From Mycobacterium sp. 1274761.0 (GTDB taxonomy: Bacteria > Actinomycetota > Actinomycetes > Mycobacteriales > Mycobacteriaceae), in contig NZ_LZMC01000072.1 of assembly GCF_001668615.1 (NCBI RefSeq), positions 1 through 56,470 on the forward strand: a stretch of DNA of 56,470 nucleotides, in the 5' to 3' direction. The notes below the pieces were generated by a model. The model did no database searches, was not told where the DNA came from, and saw only the letters and a list, made by a program, of their open reading frames with translations. Positions 18,968 through 26,110 of the stretch are shown here, in pieces (the first letter of the stretch is position 1; each line of letters opens with the position of its first letter). A program made the translations under genes and the position numbers.

Positions 18968-19252
18968 TCAGCGCCGTTGCCTGCGCCAGAACCCGCCTTT
19001 TTTCTTCTCGGGTTGGGGGCTCTCCTCGGCGGCTTCCCACCGCCAGGTGTGGCCATTTTCGGCGGCAACGGCGTCGCAGAGCCGGGACAGCTCATCGGCC
19101 TCACCCGGCGACAGAGAGCTGGTGAACAGCGGGCCGTCGCGGCTCAGGCGCATGATCTCGTTTTGCAGCAGCGGCAACGTCTCGCCCTGTAGCGGCTCGG
19201 GGTGGTCCCAGACCCACATCAGCTTTCTGCCCAGGTGGATGTAGTCGGCCAT
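18968..19252 (-). CDS. Small hypothetical protein
   Basis: 94 residues from ATG 19252 (MADYIHLGRKLMWVWDHPEP). It is hydrophilic, with an acidic middle (EADELSRLCDAVAAENG) and a basic tail (KKKGGFWRRQRR). I do not recognise the family. It precedes the Mrr-like gene by 37 bp and probably shares its transcript. A GGGTA element lies 11 bases upstream of the ATG, but no matching -35 is visible at the right spacing. An upstream in-frame ATG at 19297 is possible. Confidence 0.6.
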   Translation of the reverse strand: MADYIHLGRKLMWVWDHPEPLQGETLPLLQNEIMRLSRDGPLFTSSLSPGEADELSRLCDAVAAENGHTWRWEAAEESPQPEKKKGGFWRRQRR

Positions 19253-19304
19253 GCGATGGAAGCTACCCGCCCTGCGGCAAAGCCATGCTGGCCGCAAACC
19301 GCGA

Positions 19305-19330
19305 GGTTTATCGGTTCGTTATCACGGGAA
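19305..19330 (+). promoter_or_regulatory. Putative SigF promoter
   Basis: GGTTT at 19305-19309, 16 bases, then GGGAA at 19326-19330. The mycobacterial SigF consensus is GGTTT, 15-17 bases, GGGTA, so the site differs at one position. The GTG start of the next gene is 11 bases after the -10 element, which predicts a leaderless or nearly leaderless transcript. Confidence 0.65.
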
Positions 19331-19341
19331 TTTAGCTAGCT

Positions 19342-19710
19342 GTGTACCAGAGCGCTGAGGACGTGGGTCGCGGCGAAGTTCCTGCCCGCGACGGCCTTAT
19401 CCGAGCTGCCCGGTTCAGCGTAGGCGTAGCGGCGGCCGCGGTCGTATTTCTGATTGCCGCGTCCCTGTGGATCGGCACGTGCGGAGGCGCAACCTTCGAT
19501 GTCGCCGCCTGTGGCACGCCGCAACGTACGTTCCTGGCCTTCGGCGCACCGATGATCCTCTTGTGTGGTGCGCTGCGCGCTTTCGCCCGTACCTATCAGA
19601 TATGGCGCCAGCGCAGCATGTCGTGGCCGTGGCACGGGGCGGGCTGGTTCCTCATGGCCGCCACGCTGCTGGTGCTCGCCAAGAGCATGCCTCTTGTCGC
19701 CGTCGCCTGA
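19342..19710 (+). CDS. Small membrane protein, possibly the Rv3289c counterpart
   Basis: 122 residues with three hydrophobic segments: VGVAAAAVVFLIAASLWIG, TFLAFGAPMILLCGAL and AGWFLMAATLLVLAKSM. The segment CGGATFDVAACGT after the first helix would lie in one loop. GTG 19342 is selected because the SigF-like -10 element ends 11 bases upstream. In M. tuberculosis a membrane protein of similar size (Rv3289c) sits beside usfY, so this may be its counterpart; homology was not tested. The function is unknown. Confidence 0.72.
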   Translation: MYQSAEDVGRGEVPARDGLIRAARFSVGVAAAAVVFLIAASLWIGTCGGATFDVAACGTPQRTFLAFGAPMILLCGALRAFARTYQIWRQRSMSWPWHGAGWFLMAATLLVLAKSMPLVAVA

Positions 19711-19725
19711 GCGAAAGGTGATGTC

Positions 19726-20349
19726 ATGGGTGAGAATTCACCGCCCCTTACTGCCCTCGCCCTGATCTGCAGCCTGAAACGCAGCCCGGCCCCCTCCAGC
19801 AGTGAGCTGATGGCCGAGCATGTCTGTGAACAGCTGCGTAGGCACGGCGTGAACACCGAAACGGTGCGTTGCGCCGATCATGCGATCGCGCCCGGCGTCG
19901 AGGCCGACATGGGCGACGGCGACGAATGGCCTGAGCTAAGGCAGCGCGTCCTTGATACCGACATCCTGCTGCTGTCGACCCCGGTGTGGCTGGGCCATCC
20001 CTCCAGCATCGCGCAACGCGTGCTGGAGCGGCTCGACGCCGAACTGTCCAACACCGATGACGAAGGCCGCCTGGTGATGTACGGCAAGGTCGCCCTCGTC
20101 TGCGTCGTCGGCAACGAGGACGGTGCGCACAAAGTGTTCGCCGACTGCGCCCAGGGCCTCAACGACATCGGCTTTTCACTCGCCGGGCAGGCGAACACGT
20201 ACTGGAACGGCGAAGCGATGCAGTCCAAGAACTACAGCGACCTCGACGAAGTCCCCGAACCGGTGGCCAAGACCACAGCGTCTGCGGCACGCAACGCCGC
20301 ACACTTGGCCAGCCTGCTGAAAGCCCGGCAGTACCCGGCCGCCCAGTGA
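19726..20349 (+). CDS. Flavodoxin-like NAD(P)H-dependent oxidoreductase
   Basis: 207-residue protein of the flavodoxin/NADPH-dependent FMN reductase fold. It shows ALICSLKRSPAPSSSELMAEHV (FMN phosphate loop region), DTDILLLSTPVWLGHPSS, and VALVCVVGNEDGAH. It starts 15 bp after the membrane protein and probably lies in the same SigF-type transcript; AAAGGTG is the ribosome-binding site. A stress-associated quinone or flavin reductase role is plausible but not shown. Confidence 0.82.
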   Translation: MGENSPPLTALALICSLKRSPAPSSSELMAEHVCEQLRRHGVNTETVRCADHAIAPGVEADMGDGDEWPELRQRVLDTDILLLSTPVWLGHPSSIAQRVLERLDAELSNTDDEGRLVMYGKVALVCVVGNEDGAHKVFADCAQGLNDIGFSLAGQANTYWNGEAMQSKNYSDLDEVPEPVAKTTASAARNAAHLASLLKARQYPAAQ

Positions 20350-20440
20350 TCGAAAAATTCAACGCCGATGACCGCGACGTGGTTCTACCGTGGATATATC
20401 CCGGCAAAAGCGGGCACGCGGTATGGCGAAAGGAGCTGCC

Positions 20441-20749
20441 ATGAAAAGCCCGAAGGATCCCGTCGACCACTCGCGGACCACCCGGCCGCACGCGGGCGAG
20501 TCGATGAAAGACACCAAAAACATGCCCGCGCTGATCGTCATCGGAATCGCGCTCGCGTGCTTCGTCGGAGCGTTGGCCGCGCACGCCACCGCCCACCACA
20601 GCACCGGCATCGCATTCGGTTCCGCCGCAGCGGTCCTGCTGGTCGTCGGCGCCGCGTGGTTGATCATCGAACACCGGCGGGTGCGCGGCATCGAAGAGCG
20701 GTGGTACGCCGAACATCCCGATGCGCAACGTCAGCCGCCCAGCAGCTGA
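20441..20749 (+). CDS. usfY: UsfY-like membrane protein
   Basis: 102-residue protein with a strong match to UsfY, the gene beside rsbW-sigF in M. tuberculosis. Shared features are DPVDHSRTTRPHAGES, two hydrophobic segments separated by HATAHHSTGIAFG, and the tail EHRRVRGIEERWYAEHP. ATG 20441 is preserved by AAAGGAG just upstream; GTG 20390 is a less likely start. UsfY's function is unknown. Here it lies about 17 kb from rsbW rather than beside it. A poor SigF-like match (GGTTC, 17 bases, GGCAA) starts at 20381. Confidence 0.85.
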   Translation: MKSPKDPVDHSRTTRPHAGESMKDTKNMPALIVIGIALACFVGALAAHATAHHSTGIAFGSAAAVLLVVGAAWLIIEHRRVRGIEERWYAEHPDAQRQPPSS

Positions 20750-20765
20750 TCGAGCGACGGACACA

Positions 20766-20799
20766 AGAAATCCCAGCCGGTGATCCGGCTGGGATTTCT
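20766..20799. terminator. Bidirectional terminator hairpin
   Basis: A perfect 15-bp stem (20766-20780 with 20785-20799) with a TGAT loop. It lies between the convergent ends of usfY and the CsbD gene. The stem is GC-rich at its tip and ends in an AGAAA/TTTCT base on each side, so it can serve both strands. Confidence 0.85.
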
Positions 20800-20813
20800 C
20801 GTTGATGACCTAA

Positions 20814-21050
20814 TTACTGGTTGGCCTCTTGCCGCTTCTCAGCGGCCTTGGCGCTACCGCGGGCAGCGTCGGCCTGGGCTTCCTTCTTGGCGGCGTCCTG
20901 CTGGGCGTCGGCCTTGTCCTGCTGGGCCTTGCCCTCCTCGATCAGGTCGTTGCGACCGGTCACAGTGCCGACGGCCTCCTTGGCCTTGCCCTTGACGTCT
21001 TCGACGGTGCCTTTGATGGCTTCCTGCGGACCACTGTTCTTCTCGGTCAT
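20814..21050 (-). CDS. CsbD-family stress protein
   Basis: 78-residue, charged, lysine/alanine/glutamine-rich protein. The CsbD signature is GTVEDVKGKAKEAVGTVTGRNDLIEEGKAQQ. A coiled-coil-like repetitive tail (KADAQQDAAKKEAQADAARGSAKAAEKRQ) follows. CsbD proteins are general-stress induced in Bacillus (SigB) and in actinobacteria, though their molecular role is unknown. AAAGGTG precedes the ATG and a SigF-like promoter lies about 85 bp upstream. Confidence 0.9.
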   Translation of the reverse strand: MTEKNSGPQEAIKGTVEDVKGKAKEAVGTVTGRNDLIEEGKAQQDKADAQQDAAKKEAQADAARGSAKAAEKRQEANQ

Positions 21051-21136
21051 GCTTCACCTTTCCGCTAAAGGGAGTCAGCTATGGGTTTTCGCCCTTCATC
21101 GGGCCACACGAGAAGCTTTCCCGCGCAACCGTAGGG

Positions 21137-21161
21137 TTCCCGAGCGCCGGAGGAGATAAAC
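21137..21161 (-). promoter_or_regulatory. Putative SigF promoter for the CsbD gene
   Basis: On the minus strand GTTT (21161-21158), 16 bases, then GGGAA (21141-21137), the same -10 variant as the site at 19305. The predicted start near 21129 would give an untranslated leader of about 80 bases before the CsbD start at 21050. Confidence 0.6.
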
Positions 21162-21170
21162 GCCCGCCGG

Positions 21171-21503
21171 TCACGGCAGCACCGCCGAATACTTCGTGTA
21201 CCTGGGACGAAGCGTCACGACGTGATCTCCGACACGAGCGACGTCCTCCCAGGATGCCAGGAACGTGCCGCGGTGTCGCCAGCGCAGCAATCGGGCCAGC
21301 AGCACCGGCGCGGTGGCGGTGCTGCGTTCGTAGCCGAGGAATGACGAACGCGTCCGCGGGCTGACGATCAGGCCGAGCACCCGCGGTGTGGCGGGATCGC
21401 GGTCAAGCTCACCACCCACCGTCAGCCGTACGTCGATCACTGTCCCGACGGGATGGTTGCCCGCGTCGACGACGCGCAGCCCGAGAAATCTACTCAGCTG
21501 CAT
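21171..21503 (-). CDS. PRC-barrel-like protein
   Basis: 110 residues. The start MQLSRFLGLRVVDAGNHPVGTVIDVRL has the PRC-barrel pattern in which a small beta-barrel carries a V-D-x-x-G-x-x-V-G turn. The rest (GTFLASWEDVARVGDHVVTLR) repeats a similar barrel edge. It overlaps the preceding gene by 14 bp and is the last gene of the NRAMP operon. PRC barrels bind RNA, protein or membrane complexes; no enzyme motif is visible. Confidence 0.72.
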   Translation of the reverse strand: MQLSRFLGLRVVDAGNHPVGTVIDVRLTVGGELDRDPATPRVLGLIVSPRTRSSFLGYERSTATAPVLLARLLRWRHRGTFLASWEDVARVGDHVVTLRPRYTKYSAVLP

Positions 21504-21888
21504 GCCGGCCCCCGGGGATGTGGCGAATGATGTGGTCGCGCAGCCACCGCTCGACCCAGGTCATATCGAACGGCGTATCGGTCTCGCTGAGTGTGACGAC
21601 GACGCCCACCGAGGCGACCAGCTTCCAAGGGATCTCTTGCAGTAGCGACCGTGGTGGTCCACCGCCGAGGATGCGGGTGGCCACTACCCGCCCCGACAGC
21701 AGCGCGGTCACCTGCGGTGCCTCGGAGCCCTGCGCGACGTCCTGGCCGAGTTCCACTCCGGACAGCTCGAGGTCGTCGACGATGCCGACCGGGTCGCCGT
21801 TGGCGTCGAAGAGCTGACGGTCCAACAGATGCAGCCGCGCGTCAACGAGGGTGCCGCGGTGTCGTTTTACTGGCAATTCCGTGGTCAC
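21490..21888 (-). CDS. PRC-barrel-like protein
   Basis: 132 residues from GTG 21888, which overlaps the transporter stop as GTGA. The barrel segment DRQLFDANGDPVGIVDDLELSGVELG resembles the PRC-like domain found in proteins beside or fused to MgtE-type magnesium transporters. The C-terminus contains WVERWLRDHIIRHIPG. Being translated directly after an NRAMP-family transporter, it may regulate or gate it. This is inference from context. Confidence 0.72.
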   Translation of the reverse strand: MTTELPVKRHRGTLVDARLHLLDRQLFDANGDPVGIVDDLELSGVELGQDVAQGSEAPQVTALLSGRVVATRILGGGPPRSLLQEIPWKLVASVGVVVTLSETDTPFDMTWVERWLRDHIIRHIPGGRHAAE

Positions 21889-23114
21889 TGGCCTGCTCCC
21901 GTCACGATCATCAAGGGGATCGCCGTCAAGGATGCAGCCAGGATGATGACCAGATACACCGACGCGAGCATGTTCGTCACCTTCCCGTTGGTCTGATCGC
22001 CCATGTACTGAGAGTCGTTGGCAACAATGAGGATCGGCAAATACGTCAAGGGCAGCGCAATCGCCGAGAAGACGACCGAGTATTCGGTTACCTGAATCGG
22101 GTCCACACCGGTGAACAGCACGGCGGCGCCGGCCACGATGGACACGAACATCACGACGTGAAATCGCGTGGCCTCGGCGGGCCGGCGAAACTTGCCCCAC
22201 GGCCACCCGAGGAATTGGGCCAGGATGTAGCCGCCGGACAGCGTGGTCTCCAGCGCCGCGCCGAACGTCGCGGCGACGATACCGACGATGACGAAGGCCA
22301 ACGCGAGCTTTCCTCCGGCGGCGACGACCGGCATGACGGTCTGCGACAGCGCGGTGACCTCAATCTGGTTCGGCAGCAACACGATTGTCGCGCCCGCGGC
22401 GATCGCGATCGACAGGATGCCGCCGAGTGGAAAGCCGATGATGACGTTCAGTCGCGACGTACCCAGATCCTTGGCGGTCCAGTGCTCCTCTACCGCGCCG
22501 GAGGAGAAGAAGAACACCTCATACGGTGTCATCGCTGCGCCGAACAGGGCGACCGCGAAATACCAGTACGTCGCCGCCGACTCCTGCTGGGATATCACCG
22601 GCGCAACGGCCTGATGGGCGAGATCACCCCAGTTCGGTTGCAGCGCAAACACACTCACGGCGAATACGATCAGGCACAGGCCGAGCAGGCCCGTGACGTT
22701 CTCCATGATCGAGAATTTGACCCGCCAGATCACCACCCACACTGCGAAGGCGGCCACGGGTATCCACAGCATCCGGCCGACATCCGTCGCCAACTGCAAT
22801 GCCAATGCCACACCGCCGATCTCGGCGGTGAGCGTCATCAGGTTGATGAAGAACGAAGCGGACAGGTTGGCCGCTGCAGCGCGGGGCCCGAGCCGCTCCC
22901 GGATGATCTCGAACGTCGCCCGGCCGCTGACGGCGGCCACCCGACCGGCCATGTTGGCGTAGAGGCAGATGCCCAACACGCCGACGGGGACCACCCACGC
23001 CAACGCGAGGCCGAACCGAGAGCCGACGATCGCGTTCGTCACCAGATCGCCGATGTCGAGGAATCCCCCTATGGCGGTGAGGATTCCGAGTGCGACCGAG
23101 AAGATCTTGCCCAT
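21885..23114 (-). CDS. Divergent NRAMP-family divalent metal transporter
   Basis: 409-residue polytopic membrane protein, about eleven hydrophobic segments, with the NRAMP fold. The metal-binding motifs are altered. The helix-1 motif DPGN reads DIGD (residues 20-23). The helix-6 motif MPHN appears as TPYE in AAMTPYEVFFFSSGAVEE (near 193-211), so the selectivity methionine is lost. Loss of the soft methionine is reported in NRAMP-related magnesium transporters, so magnesium or another hard cation is a fair guess. It overlaps its upstream neighbour by one base and its downstream partner by four. Confidence 0.84.
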   Translation of the reverse strand: MGKIFSVALGILTAIGGFLDIGDLVTNAIVGSRFGLALAWVVPVGVLGICLYANMAGRVAAVSGRATFEIIRERLGPRAAAANLSASFFINLMTLTAEIGGVALALQLATDVGRMLWIPVAAFAVWVVIWRVKFSIMENVTGLLGLCLIVFAVSVFALQPNWGDLAHQAVAPVISQQESAATYWYFAVALFGAAMTPYEVFFFSSGAVEEHWTAKDLGTSRLNVIIGFPLGGILSIAIAAGATIVLLPNQIEVTALSQTVMPVVAAGGKLALAFVIVGIVAATFGAALETTLSGGYILAQFLGWPWGKFRRPAEATRFHVVMFVSIVAGAAVLFTGVDPIQVTEYSVVFSAIALPLTYLPILIVANDSQYMGDQTNGKVTNMLASVYLVIILAASLTAIPLMIVTGAGQ

Positions 23115-23554
23115 CAGCGGTAGCTGTTCTCGAGGCCGTCGGCGGCGGCGATCAGGTCGGCGCGCGACCTATCCGGTCGAGGGTCGGTCGTCACGCCGCG
23201 GATCGTCGCCGACGCCGCGTTCAGCTGGCCGAGGATGGCCGTCATCGATGAGGTGAGCATGCGCTGGCGCTCGATGTCGACAGGATCGTCTGCGCGGAGG
23301 CCAGCGACCCCGTGATAGGCCTTGAGTACCTGGTCTCGGGCATCAGACAGTTGCACGCTGGTGAGCTGGGCGGTTGATCGATGTGCGGACCATTGGTCCA
23401 ACGCCAACGCGGCACTGCGGGCAGCGCCCGTCGTCTCCTCCATGGCTTGGGCCAGCTGGCCCGGCATTCCGTCGCGGTTGGCGGGACAGCGTGTGAGCAG
23501 CAGCCCGAGTGCAACTAACAGGAGCACCAACAGCAACGCTGCCCGGCAACGCAT
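23114..23554 (-). CDS. Small exported protein
   Basis: 146 residues with an N-terminal signal segment (RCRAALLLVLLLVALGLLL) followed by TRCPANRDGMPG. The single cysteine after the hydrophobic core could be a lipid-attachment site, but the lipobox is not canonical. The mature part is helical and alanine-rich (AARSAALALDQWSAHRSTAQ) and resembles no family I know. Its stop overlaps the transporter start. It may be a periplasmic partner of the transporter. Confidence 0.7.
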   Translation of the reverse strand: MRCRAALLLVLLLVALGLLLTRCPANRDGMPGQLAQAMEETTGAARSAALALDQWSAHRSTAQLTSVQLSDARDQVLKAYHGVAGLRADDPVDIERQRMLTSSMTAILGQLNAASATIRGVTTDPRPDRSRADLIAAADGLENSYR

Positions 23555-23568
23555 GTCATCTCATTTTT

Positions 23569-23760
23569 TCATTCATCGACGCGCTCATCATCGGGGTCCT
23601 CGGCTACCTCGTCGAGCTGTTCTTGCCAGTCAGCATCCGGCGCCTCAAGCGGAACGTCTGTGGGCGGCTCGGCAGGCACTTCGTCATCGACAACCGGCAC
23701 AACGGCTTCCTGCTGCTGCTCGACTGCATCGGCGATGGGGATCTCGTCGCTTCCGGGCAT
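23569..23760 (-). CDS. Small acidic protein, first gene of the NRAMP operon
   Basis: 63-residue, strongly acidic protein (MPGSDEIPIADAVEQQQ, then VVDDEVPAEPPTDVPLEAPDADWQEQLDEV). Similar short acidic proteins ending in a DADWxEQ-type motif occur in mycobacteria, and none has a known role. ATG 23760 is chosen over the upstream ATG 23802 because a SigF-like -10 element ends 10 bases before it. It lies 14 bp upstream of the exported-protein gene. Confidence 0.68.
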   Translation of the reverse strand: MPGSDEIPIADAVEQQQEAVVPVVDDEVPAEPPTDVPLEAPDADWQEQLDEVAEDPDDERVDE

Positions 23761-23770
23761 GCCAGCGGAA

Positions 23771-23794
23771 TACCCGGAGAAGAGATCATGAAAC
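23771..23794 (-). promoter_or_regulatory. Putative SigF promoter of the five-gene NRAMP operon
   Basis: On the minus strand GTTT (23794-23791), 15 bases, then GGGTA (23775-23771), an exact match to the -10 consensus. The ATG follows after ten bases, predicting a leaderless message. This is the best SigF site in the window. Confidence 0.72.
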
Positions 23795-23865
23795 GCTGGC
23801 AAAGCGTTGAGAATCCAGAAAACGAAGCGGTTCGGATCCAGTTTGCGAAGAGTCGACCGCTTGAC

Positions 23866-23890
23866 GTTTGTCCACTCGGCGCCGAGGAAA
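23866..23890 (+). promoter_or_regulatory. Weak SigF-like site before the sugar cluster
   Basis: GTTT (23866-23869), 16 bases, GGAAA (23886-23890), then ten bases to the ATG at 23901. The spacing equals that of the opposite-facing site, but the -10 is poor and GAGGAAA also works as a ribosome-binding site. Confidence 0.3.
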
Positions 23891-23900
23891 GCTCAGCGTC

Positions 23901-24872
23901 ATGACTGTCGGTGATTCCGCGCGCTCACTGCTCGTGTGGCATGTGCACGGGTCGTGGACGGAATCCTTCGTCGCGGGTCGGCACCGCTACGTCGTGCCCG
24001 TCAATTCCGCTCAGGACGCAGACGGCCGCGGTCTTGCGGGCCGCAATTGGCCACGCGCGCAGGAGGTTCCGGTTGAGGCACTGCATGACGAGGACATCGA
24101 TCTGGTGATCCTGCAGCGGCCGCAGGAGCTCGACCTCGCAGAGCGGTGGTTGGGCCGTCGCCCCGGCGTCGACGTTCCGGCTGTGTACGTGGAGCACAAC
24201 GCACCACGTCCGTTACCGGTCGACAGCACCCATCCGGTGGCCGCCCGCAGCGACATTCCCGTCGTCCACGTCACTGACTTCAACCGGCTCATGTGGGACA
24301 GCGGCGCAGCACCGACGCGGGTGATCACCCATGGGATCGCCGACCCCGGCTATCTCTACACAGGTGACGTAGCGGCCGCGGCGAGCATGATCAATGAGCC
24401 CCTACGGCGGTGGCGCACGGTGGGCACCGACGTGCTCATCGAGTTAGGCGCACATGTCCCTATTGACGTCTGGGGCATTGACACGCTCGAACTGGGCCGC
24501 CGCCCACTTCGCGGCGTCCGGCCCAAGGGAGATGTCCCCACGCGGCGGTTGCTGCGGCAAGTGGCGCGGCGTCGGGTGTATCTGCACACCGCTCGGTGGA
24601 CGTCGCTGGGCATGTCACTTGTCGAGGCGATGTATCTGGGGCTGCCCGTGGTGGCAGTGGCCTCCACGATGGCGCCGCTCGTCGTGCCGGCTGAGGCCGG
24701 CCTGGTGAGCGCGGACGTCGGAACACTGGCGAACTCCATCAGGAGATTCGTCAGCGACCGGGCCGCGGCGACCCTGGCCGGTAAAGCCGCACGCGAATAC
24801 GCAATTGCGCATTTCTCGCTGGATCGATTCCTCGCCGAGTGGGGCGAGGTCATCGAGCAGCAGTGTGCATGA
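23901..24872 (+). CDS. GT4-like glycosyltransferase
   Basis: 323-residue putative glycosyltransferase of the GT-B fold. The C-terminal nucleotide-sugar half is clear: VYLHTARWTSLGMSLVEAMYLGLPVVAVASTMAPLVVPAEAGLVSAD matches the GT4 pattern E-x7-E in relaxed form. The N-terminal half is divergent (VWHVHGSWTESFVAGRHRYVVP, then LVILQRPQE). GAGGAAA precedes the ATG. First gene of the sugar cluster; the next gene is 18 bp away. The donor and acceptor are unknown. Confidence 0.8.
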   Translation: MTVGDSARSLLVWHVHGSWTESFVAGRHRYVVPVNSAQDADGRGLAGRNWPRAQEVPVEALHDEDIDLVILQRPQELDLAERWLGRRPGVDVPAVYVEHNAPRPLPVDSTHPVAARSDIPVVHVTDFNRLMWDSGAAPTRVITHGIADPGYLYTGDVAAAASMINEPLRRWRTVGTDVLIELGAHVPIDVWGIDTLELGRRPLRGVRPKGDVPTRRLLRQVARRRVYLHTARWTSLGMSLVEAMYLGLPVVAVASTMAPLVVPAEAGLVSADVGTLANSIRRFVSDRAAATLAGKAAREYAIAHFSLDRFLAEWGEVIEQQCA

Positions 24873-24890
24873 ACTGATGGGAGGAAACCG

Positions 24891-26099
24891 ATGAAGATCG
24901 CGATGGTTTCCGAGCACGCCAGCCCGCTGGCGACGCTTGGTGGCGCGGATGCGGGCGGACAGAACGTGCATGTGGCGGAGTTGTCCGCCGAGCTGGTCCG
25001 CAGGGGACACGAAGTCTCGGTGTACACCAGGCGCGACAACCCCGATGTACCTGAGCAGGTGATCGCGCCACAGGGTTACACGGTGGTGCACGTCCCTGCA
25101 GGGCCGGCCGAACAGCTTCCCAAGGACGAACTGCTGCAGTACATGGGCGAATTCGCCCGCTACCTCGACGCACGGTGGACCGCCGACCGCCCGAATGTCA
25201 CACATGCGCATTTCTGGATGTCCGGCATCGCGACCCAGCTGGCGGCCCGGCACCTGAATCTGCCCACCGTGCAGACGTTCCATGCGCTGGGCGTGGTGAA
25301 GCGACGCCACCAGGGGGCGCAGGACACCAGCCCGAAAGAACGATTGCGGCTGGAAAGGTCGGTGGCCAAGGGCGCCACATGGATCGCCGCGACCTGCACG
25401 GACGAAGTCTTCGAGCTCATGCGGATGGGTAGATCGCGGGCACGCACTTCGGTGGTTCCGTGCGGGGTCGACAACAACGTGTTTCGGCCAGACGGCCCTG
25501 TGGCGGACAAAAGCGCCAGGCATCGCATCCTCGGCGTAGGAAGACTCGTGCCCCGCAAGGGTTTTGACGACGTGATCCGCGCCATGCCGTCGATCCCGAA
25601 CGCCGAATTGGTCATCGTCGGTGGTCCCGACCAAGCGGCCTTGGCTTCAGACCCTGAAGCGTGTCGATTACGCGCGTTGGCCAAGGAACTCGGCGTCGCG
25701 CGCCGTGTGCATCTCCACGGTGCTGTTCCGCGCGAGGGAATGCCGGCGATGCTGCGCTCAGCAGACGCCGTCGCATGCACTCCCTGGTACGAGCCGTTCG
25801 GCATCGTGCCGTTGGAAGCCATGGCGTGTGGCATTCCGGTGGTGGCTTCGGCCGTTGGGGGCATGCTGGACACGGTCGTCGAGGATGTGACGGGCAAGCT
25901 GGTCAGTCCGAAGAAGCCGGTGGAGATCGCCGCCGCGGTCAATCGACTTCTGCGCGACTCGTTTCTGCGGCAATCCCTTGGCTTGGCCGGCAGGGATCGC
26001 GTGTGCGCGCGCTACTCCTGGGACCGGGTCGCGGCGGACACTCTGCGCATCTATCACCAGCTGGCGCAATCGAGTTACCCGCAGGTGTCGTTCGGATGA
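24891..26099 (+). CDS. GT4 glycosyltransferase (MshA-like)
   Basis: 402-residue GT4 enzyme. The N-terminal SEHASPLATLGGADAGGQNVHVAELSAELVRRGHEVSVYTR resembles MshA and sucrose-synthase-like GT4 proteins. The donor-binding half shows ILGVGRLVPRKGFDDVIRA and WYEPFGIVPLEAMACGIPVVASAVGGMLDTV, with the E-x7-E motif complete. Unlike MshA it lies in a sugar cluster with no inositol genes, so mycothiol synthesis is unlikely. GGGAGGAAACC precedes the ATG. Confidence 0.88.
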   Translation: MKIAMVSEHASPLATLGGADAGGQNVHVAELSAELVRRGHEVSVYTRRDNPDVPEQVIAPQGYTVVHVPAGPAEQLPKDELLQYMGEFARYLDARWTADRPNVTHAHFWMSGIATQLAARHLNLPTVQTFHALGVVKRRHQGAQDTSPKERLRLERSVAKGATWIAATCTDEVFELMRMGRSRARTSVVPCGVDNNVFRPDGPVADKSARHRILGVGRLVPRKGFDDVIRAMPSIPNAELVIVGGPDQAALASDPEACRLRALAKELGVARRVHLHGAVPREGMPAMLRSADAVACTPWYEPFGIVPLEAMACGIPVVASAVGGMLDTVVEDVTGKLVSPKKPVEIAAAVNRLLRDSFLRQSLGLAGRDRVCARYSWDRVAADTLRIYHQLAQSSYPQVSFG

Positions 26100-26110
26100 G
26101 GTTTGTGCGC

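Noticed and set aside
18931..19104. N-terminal extension of the Mrr-like gene
   Set aside because: The extra residues are Pro/Arg-rich and run over the better supported 94-residue gene in another frame.
21651..23123. 490-residue plus-strand frame
   Set aside because: It is antisense to the NRAMP-family gene over its full length, is rich in Arg/His/Asp typical of high-GC shadows, and shows no domain.
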